DNA of 64,000 nt from Iris pallida (lineage: Eukaryota > Streptophyta > Magnoliopsida > Asparagales > Iridaceae): assembly GCA_029216955.1 (NCBI GenBank), contig JANAVB010015600.1, positions 23,613,038 through 23,677,037 on the forward strand, in the 5' to 3' direction. Numbering within the stretch: position 1 is the stretch's first letter; the number at the start of each line of letters is the position of its first letter. The position numbers and the translations under genes are program-made. Below the pieces are notes generated by a model, which was not told the DNA's origin, searched no databases, and saw nothing but the letters and a program-made list of their open reading frames with translations. Of the stretch, positions 57,429 to 64,000 are shown in pieces.

Positions 57429-58847
57429 TGTAGAAGCATGGAAAATATTAAAGAAAATGACTCATGCGGCCAGGAAAGATCCATACGGCTCAGAAAACTC
57501 ATGCGGCTCAGGGAGCCATGCGGCATAAGGAGCTATGCGGCCCGAGGCATTCCATGCGGCTCAGCAGACACGTGGCCTGACAGTGCTCCCCTCTGACCCA
57601 TGCTGTATTATTTGCTTTGACGGCTGACCCCTCTGAAAAGTTGACAGCCCTGACACAAAAGTAGGAAATTATGACTCTGTCATAATGATGAATCTCTAGG
57701 GAAGAGAAAAGAGATCTCTAACACAAATCCCCCGAGAGCCATAAAAATGCCACGTGGCCTTGCCACGTGGGCGCTCGTATGTGGCTCACTTCTCATGCGG
57801 TTCAGAATGAATCCTATGCAGCTCAGGTCAAGAAAGCCTCATGCGGCTCGAGCAAAGAACTTCTCATGCGGTTCAGAGTGAATCTGTCCTATACGGCTCA
57901 GGCCAAGAAAGCCTCATGCGGCTCGAGCGAGGACTTCTCATGCGGTTCAAGAGGATCATGTCCATGCGGCTCAGGCGGATATGTACCTATGCGGCCCACA
58001 AGGATTACTCCCCTGAGGTTCGAGAGCTCAAGTGAGGGCCACTGCCCAGGCAGCCCTGACACGTGGACTTAACCATATGCGGCTCAAATTCATATGCGGC
58101 TCACTCGTCATGCGGTCCAGATTCCCCCAGCAGCTCCTAGAACACGTGTCCTAAACCGATTAATTCCTCAGATTTGCTGCCATTAAAGATTGGGTCAAAT
58201 CCCAATAATCTGGGACACGTGGCAGGAGAATAGATCTAATTTATTCGCAGATATCAGAAGATCATTATAAGGAAGATTTATTCCAATCAGCATTAATTGC
58301 TAATGGGATTTGGTGTAATCTACACCTAATGGCTCGGATTCGTCACAATAAAAAACGAACGGCCTCGATTGACCAATCCACAGGCCGCTGCCATCTCCAA
58401 GAGCTAATCATTGGCAACCCTAATGATCACATCCCACTATTATAAATAGCAAGGTGCCATGCCCTTGTAAAATATATACAATATCAGAGAGAAATATGTA
58501 TATACAGAGAGACTTCCCCCCATAGTCAGAGAGAGAATACCCACAGAGAGAGAGAAGCCAGAAAAGCAGTCAGAGGGAGAGCAAGAAGAGCATTTCTTCA
58601 TCAACGCCAACCATCTTTTCACAGGAGCCAAGGCTGCATACCGATCGTCCAAGGAGTAAGGCAGGGCTGTCGTCGCCTTCCCGAGCCTCTATCGTCACCT
58701 CCTAGAATCTAAAATAAACAATTATACTTAGACTGCTGTACCTAGGTTTTCGTCCCTAGGCTTTCTTTGTACAAGCGAGTTTGTAACGTGGAGTAAAAGT
58801 CCGGTCCTCCGATAATTGTTCTGTTCTTTTATATTTCATGGCAAACA
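57429..58847 (+). repeat. 3' LTR of the outer Tat element
   Basis: Same length (1419 bp) as the 5' LTR with about 38 differences by hand alignment, mostly transitions. It ends ATGGCAAACA, so an ATG at its end reads into the GTGTG duplication and stops after a few codons. Confidence 0.95.
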
Positions 58848-58852
58848 GTGTG

Positions 58853-60064
58853 TTCGTGTAATGTTATTATCTGTGTTAAGAGAGGGAGAAAGAGAGATAG
58901 GGTTAGGGTTTATCGAGACGGGGGGTTGACCGAGGAGGGGGGTCGACCGGAGGGGAGGAGGACCGAAAGGGGGGTCACGACATTGGTGAGGCGAAGGAGC
59001 AGATTAGAGCGTATAGGGGAGAGTGCCGGGGGGTCACGGCTATTATGCCCCGCCCCACCGTTCAACATATGAATCAACGAACGCAACGATATTTACCTTG
59101 GCTATGCTCAGAGTCCCGCTTGGTCGAGACAACTCCTCGTTCAGGTTGGTGGCTTCGATGAACTCATCTTTGCTTTTCCATCACACTTAATAAAATTGAT
59201 GTCATGTTTATTTTAAGTCGTTAGGCTTATTGTATGATAATAAAAGGGACGAACCTACATAGCTAAGGGAAAAATCCCACTCTGTATCAGATTTGTGCAG
59301 AACATAGAAAAATTGAACTTGATGCCTAGATAGTACTTCACGTTGGGTTTTCAAATTAGCACTCGGTCTTTAGATCCCATGATTCGGGTAAAATAGAGTT
59401 TTATTATGCTGCCACATAGACTATTGACTCGCTATCTTAGTCTGTATGTTCTTATAATTTTATGGCACGTTCCTATGGGTTAAATGCTTGTCATAGCATA
59501 CAAGATTCCACGATTTCAAGGCTTGTCATATAGAGTATTACACGGTTTGTGGCACTTCATATAACACGGTTCATTTGAGTTAAGCAGAAGGGATAACAAA
59601 TTATCTTCATGGGTCAATGGTTAGAAGTATGGAAACATGGAAAGATCTTAGAACTGTAGGTCGTCGAGGCAGTCCCTGGTATGGGAGCTGCTCAAAAATG
59701 GCAAGCAAGGAGTAACAAAGGTTTTAGCCATAAGGTCGGTTAGGTAGGCACCATTGCATGATCATTAGATGACTTGTGCACAAGGACACACATCCTCGAA
59801 CAACAACCCGGGGTCACGTGACCTATTTGACCTAGGAGGAAATCATGATAGTCGAGTAAGCTCACGCTTAGGTGATTCAAGGACTTCAGCAGAACTAGCT
59901 ACCGTGCTGCAAGGGTCTCATATTTACCAAGATATAAGTCCAGGTAGGCCTGGAGGGGCGTGATCCTTCATATAGATTCAGTGACGTGATAGCGGCAATC
60001 TGCGGGTATGCCATAGATTGAGTCAGGAAGTTGCTACATGGTATACAAAGCACCTAGCAAGCCT
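58853..60064. other. Unassigned flank, no gene seen
   Basis: 58880-59050 is G-rich with GGGGGGT runs and GTCGACC words, reminiscent of the 9600-9900 tract. The remainder to 60064 is AT-balanced DNA without a recognisable gene or repeat boundary. Short open frames are unsupported. Confidence 0.45.
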
Positions 60065-61144
60065 TGTATGACCGTTGAGCACCTCTAGAGGGCGGTGAAT
60101 AGAGTGTGTGAGAGTGCAACAGAAATAGTCACCAAAAAAACTTTTTAAGCAGTTTATAACTATGGCAGGAATAAAGAGACAGTAATATAAATGCAGCAAG
60201 AGATAGTAAATCAAACTCAGTGAATATCGCGATATATACTGGTTTCCTCTGAGAGGACTACTCCAGTCGCAAGTACTCTTGCCCGCTGTTAATCAACTAT
60301 TTGCAAGCTAAATGAGAGTTTACCGTCTCTTTACAACACCGTACTTGGTGACAAGTGCACGATGGACTTCACAACACCGTGCTTGGTGACGAGCACACGA
60401 CTAGCTGCAAAAATTGAGATGTTTTCTGAACTTGAAAAAACCTCTTTACAACTCCATAAAAACAAAGACTCTAAATCGAACAGATGTTACTGGTTTTGGC
60501 TAAGAGATGTATAGGTAGAATGTGAAAGCTTTAGATCGCTGAAAAACACTTTAGAAATAGATAGAGAGAAGGGTGAATGAGTGATTAGAAATGAAAAATC
60601 ATCTTCTATTTATAGGTGTTTTTCCTGACCAAACTCGGACAGAGTTCTGATAGAGTTTGGATGCGAAGATCTCGCAAACGAACGTTGTATGCAGATTTGG
60701 AGGCAACTAAAATTTGAATTTGGGTTGATCGAACTCGGTCAGAGTTTTGTCTGAGTTTTGTCACTTCAGAACACAAATTTTGGGTCCAAATTTGCATAGG
60801 GTTTGTGGGCTATTTGGATATGTAGAGCTTTGAAAAATAAGTAGGCTTTTTGAGAAAGGACTGGAGTTAACCTAAGCCGGTAATACCCGATCGATTTTAT
60901 ATTTATTCTCCTAGACTCAACAAAGGATAAAATATATAAGAAATGTAAAGATAACTCGATCTGGATTCCATTACAATTGGGTTTTGGATGATGACTTGAA
61001 TGCTTGCTGTAGATGCAGTATGTTCTTCTTTGATATTGGTTTCACTGACCTGAAACATTAGTAACAGTTCGTAAATTTTGCGTATCGGCTTAAGTTGTCG
61101 TTGATTATCAAAATCAGGTGTGACCATTAGGCAATGGGCCAACA
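60065..61144 (-). repeat. 3' LTR of the copia element, about 1.08 kb
   Basis: The high end (61144) is fixed by TGTTGGCC next to the GAGGAGAT purine tract. The low end is placed at TGTATGACCGTTGAGCACC, followed by CTCTAGAGGGCGGTGAATAG, a string typical of Sirevirus LTR ends. Without the partner LTR the low end is approximate. Confidence 0.6.
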
Positions 61145-61574
61145 ATCTCCTCAATTTTAATAATTGACAGACTTGAGTATATACCAAAATATAGCTAATA
61201 TTTAACTTTGAAATAATATACCTGACTTGTTCTTTGATTCACCGTTTGAAATTTAAATTTTGGTATTGCTCTTCTCCCTCTTTGTCATGTATAAAATGTA
61301 TAGCTCCCCCGTAATGTATGAAGCCAATAATTTATCTAAAATACGCAGACAAAGAAAACAAATATAGTAATATCCACAATATACAAGTCACAGCATAAAT
61401 AGAACTAGTAGTAGTGAACTAAAATACTGAAATAGCACAAACTAAACTGAAGCCAAAGTTTATCAGATATGCATAAAAATTTATAACTATGAGAGTTCAT
61501 GAATACTAAAATAATAGATAAAGTCTAACTATAACAGTTTAGATTGGTACAAAACACTAAACTGGAAGCCCACA

Positions 61575-62850
61575 TCACATCTGTGCATCATCATCGGTAG
61601 GAGGAGTAGGAGGCTGTGGATCTAAGTAAGTAGTAGAAGGATCAAAGTATCCGAAGGTGGCCGGATCATCAAACCTCGGTCCAGCAAAACTGGAATGATG
61701 GGTCATATTAACTGGATGTGTAGGGTCATACGCCAAACTCCAGTGTAGATCAGCAATGCTGTTCCTCAACACCTGAGCCTGTGAGGTGTATCGGAACTTT
61801 GCATCAACATAACTTTGATGACGTTGTCCCGAGAGGGTAACAAACTCATCAAAGCGCTGATAACGTTGCTCAGAGAGAGCAACAAAGTCATCGAACCACT
61901 AAAAGAATTGCGGATCAAATCCTGGAGCAGGAGCAGCTCGAGCAGGAGCATCAGGATCATCAGCAGGTACAGGAGCAGGCTCAGCACCAGGTGGAAGAGG
62001 AGGGTTACGATATGTCCTAGATCTAGTCAGCTCAGAAGATGTAGAAGAATAAGGACACAATTCAAGCTTGATGTTGAATCTTCGAAAGATAACTGCTAGA
62101 TGCATGGGGAATAAAAGGTTACGTCCCACTCTCCTGCAATCGATCATCCAAGCCATAAATGTCTTGGGAACCGAAAATGGAACACCAAAATGCAGATGAT
62201 ATATCGTGGACATCTCATAAAATGTGATCTCGTCAGAAGATCCAGTCTTAGAAAGCAAAGCGAAGAAGACAAAACGATGTAATTCATAATTTTTTTGATT
62301 AAGGTACTTTGAATACACCCTACCATTCTGAGGAAGAGGTTTAGGGTGACACATTGCTACCTTAAATGAATCAAGGGTTACACCTTCAGGGAATTGAACA
62401 TGATTAATATCAACCAACGTTTCGCCAACATTTGGCATGTGAAAGTACTCAATAACGTCAGTTGAGTTGAATTCAATCTCATGGCCAGCAACACAAGAGT
62501 AAATGCTACCGTCGTCCCTAACTTGTATATTGCAATAGAACATATAGACAACATTGTCACAGATGTTGTTAGCAGTTTCAAAGAAGTCACGGAGGCAAAG
62601 ACTTTCAAAAGTATGAGTGTATTCTAAAAATATAATAAAATTTACGGAGCACCCTGGACAAATATCTCTACCAGAAAAATTATTGAACCAAGATTCTGAG
62701 AAATCCAAAAAAGGAAAAAATACAGAATCATAATCCTCCTTCGTCAGTAGGACGAGCGGGACTGAAAATGCTAACAGGCTCATACTCCAAAGTTGAAGAT
62801 GAACCTGCTCGAGAAGCTACTTTCTTTCTCTTATAGAGTTTGGGAGCCAT
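61575..62850 (-). pseudogene. Env-like/'putative plant transposon protein' frame of the copia element
   Basis: The gene begins at the ATG complementary to 62848-62850 (MAPKLYKRKKVASRAG), a basic start common in Sirevirus env-like proteins. It shifts frame near 62735-62760 into the 294-residue frame that ends at 61899, and continues past an in-frame TAG to a stop at 61575. The central region resembles the putative plant transposon protein domain found in these ORFs (DVIEYFHMPNVGE, PLPQNGRVYSKYL, MAWMIDCRRVGRN). The tail is Pro/Ala/Asp-rich. The role in these elements is unproven. One frameshift and one stop make this copy defective. Confidence 0.7.
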
Positions 62851-63034
62851 AGATAAATAACAAAGAGAAGATAAAGAGATACCTCAAAGGAATGATGATA
62901 AGGATGGAAGAGATCACCTTCCGAGCTTCGTAGACCTAAGGATTAAAGAAGTATGAAAGCTTAGGAATAAGAAACTAGGGTTTTAGATGGATTTTCGGGT
63001 GGCAGTATGAAAAGGAAGATGGAGGAAAGTGGGG

Positions 63035-63042
63035 TTTATATA
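63035..63042 (-). promoter_or_regulatory. TATA-like motif upstream of the env-like frame
   Basis: On the minus strand CCTATATAAACCCC lies about 185 bp upstream of the env-like ATG, in the pol to env-like spacer. It could drive a separate env-like transcript. Motif evidence only. Confidence 0.4.
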
Positions 63043-63387
63043 GGACTAGGGTTGGCTGCAGCAGTTCTGGACAATTGAACCATCGCCGACCGAACTCAGC
63101 CCGAGTTCGTTAAGAGTTCGACCACTTGTATTTCCTAGTTCATAAATGCAAAATAAATAATAAATACACTTAATAACTTTTAAACTTCTCCATTTAATAA
63201 TGTTCATTACTTTGGATTAGATGTAGGGGCCGGATCCCAACTAGCGGTTGTCCGAAGACTAGTACATTGTGTCGCTTCAGGCTATTTATATTTGTATGAT
63301 AGAAGGACCATTTCGGCTTGTACCCAAAATAACATTGATTAATAAATATCAAGGTTTTAAGTTATAAGAGTTTTTATTAAATATAAT

Positions 63388-64000
63388 GCATCATGAATCC
63401 AAAAATTCATGTATGCCTAGCTCTCGACGCAGGTAGTTAAAGCAGTTTTTAGCTAGTAGTTTTGTGAAAATATCTGCTAGTTGATGATCTATGTCAATAA
63501 ACTCTAAGCAAATATCCCCATGTTGTTGGTGATCATGTAAAAAGTGATAATAAATTTCTATGTGCTTTGTGCGTGAGTGACAAACATGGTTCTTAGTCAA
63601 ATTAATCGTGCTAGTGTTATCACAGTATATTGGAATCATCGTGTCGTACATATTGTAGTATTCTAGGGTTTGCTTCGTCATAAAATTTGAGCACAACAAC
63701 GAACTGCGGCGATATACTAAGCCTCAATTGTTAATAGCGCTACAGAATTTTGCTTCTTGATAAACCAGAAGATTAAAGCTTGACCTAGAAAATAACACGT
63801 ACTGCTGGTACTTTTACTGTCTACTTTGTATCATGCAAAATCTGCATCTGAATAACCAATTAGGTCAAAAAAATTGGTCTTAGGATACCACAAGCCGACT
63901 GTAGAAGTTCCCTTAAGGTATCGGAAGATACGCTTAATGGGGCATAAGTGTAATTCCTTAGGATTAGCTTGATATCTAGCACAGATGCAAACGCTAAACA
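63388..64000 (-). pseudogene. Copia pol C-terminus (RNase H end), broken
   Basis: The last 102 residues are the Sirevirus RNase H tail (YCDNTSTINLTKN, HSRTKHIEI, DHQLADIFTK). Further upstream, to the window edge, the frame shows IKRIFRYLKGT and IGYSDADFA. It is interrupted by at least two stop codons (after DADFA at about 63831, and in the conserved EAEY-like motif at about 63718). RT and integrase lie outside the window. Confidence 0.85.

Larger units (their letters stand above)
29143..58847 (+). mobile_element. Full-length Tat/Ogre-like Ty3/gypsy element (outer)
   Basis: Two 1419-bp LTRs (29143-30561 and 57429-58847) start TGTAGAAGCATGG and end ATGGCAAACA. GTGTG is duplicated at 29138-29142 and 58848-58852. 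A tRNA-Arg-type primer site follows the 5' LTR and a polypurine tract precedes the 3' LTR. The order ORF1, gag, protease, RT, RNase H, second (archaeal-type) RNase H and integrase without chromodomain, then an antisense gene, is that of the Tat lineage. Without the nested element (34162-46364) its own length is about 17.5 kb. Confidence 0.95.
60065..64000 (-). mobile_element. Sirevirus-like Ty1/copia element, 3' part
   Basis: On the minus strand the order is pol C-terminus (64000-63388), an env-like frame (62850-61575), a polypurine-type GAGGAGAT, then an LTR beginning TGTTGGCCCATTGCC at 61144. This order and the TGTTGG LTR start are those of Sireviruses. The 5' part lies beyond the window. 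Confidence 0.8.

Noticed and set aside
58848..58880. Short coding frame from the ATG at the 3' LTR end into flanking DNA
   Set aside because: It stops after about seven codons; of interest only for what it says about the LTR ATG.

Overview
This window is nuclear DNA of a flowering plant. The signs are an intronless L-type lectin receptor kinase gene, Tourist-like MITEs, CACTA and hAT transposons, a Sirevirus-type copia element, and Tat/Ogre-like Ty3/gypsy elements primed by a tRNA-Arg-type site. The species cannot be read from the sequence. Only one ordinary host gene is evident, the lectin receptor kinase at 2756-4774. Nearly everything else is layered transposable-element DNA.

Layout. (1) 1-6300: a T-rich Tourist-like MITE (72-1565), a MULE-like element carrying an array of small hairpins (1687-2432), the lectin receptor kinase gene, and a second MITE (5471-5817). 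(2) 6303-28765: a tandem array of a roughly 2.0-kb unit that contains an hAT transposase C-terminal remnant. Later insertions have opened it: a MITE (6422-6770); a solo LTR (8360-16216, TSD AGAAG) itself split by a CACTA element with a decayed TNP2-type transposase (9029-15206); a 4.0-kb solo LTR (16794-20800, TSD CTTTT); and a non-autonomous CACTA element (21436-26907, TSD TTC) carrying enolase and HIPL gene fragments. Sister units supply empty sites for all four insertions. (3) 29143-58847: a full-length Tat/Ogre-like element on the + strand (1419-bp LTRs, TSD GTGTG). Inside its gag-pro frame, in the opposite direction, lies a second Tat/Ogre-like element (34162-46364, 1006-bp LTRs, TSD AGCGA). 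(4) 60065-64000: the 3' end of a minus-strand Sirevirus-like copia element that runs off the window.

The most interesting material is in the two Tat elements. In both, ORF1 opens at an ATG inside the last ten bases of the 5' LTR and reads straight through the tRNA primer-binding site. In both, a short private motif (ATGCGGC in the first, AGCGTGACTTTT in the second) recurs through U3, ORF1 and the 3' region. The first element carries, antisense between integrase and the 3' LTR, an apparently intact three-exon gene with its own TATA box and poly(A) signal. It encodes a plant-mobile-domain/coiled-coil protein of about 1306 residues. The sense-strand pol of the same element is broken in several places. 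The second element has lost most of gag but carries up to three small antisense transcription units, each behind a TATA-like motif.

Hand alignment of the LTR pairs gives about 38 differences in 1419 bp for the outer element and about 14 substitutions plus 2 one-base indels in 1006 bp for the inner one. This agrees with the nesting order. All family assignments come from recognising motifs by eye. No searches were run.
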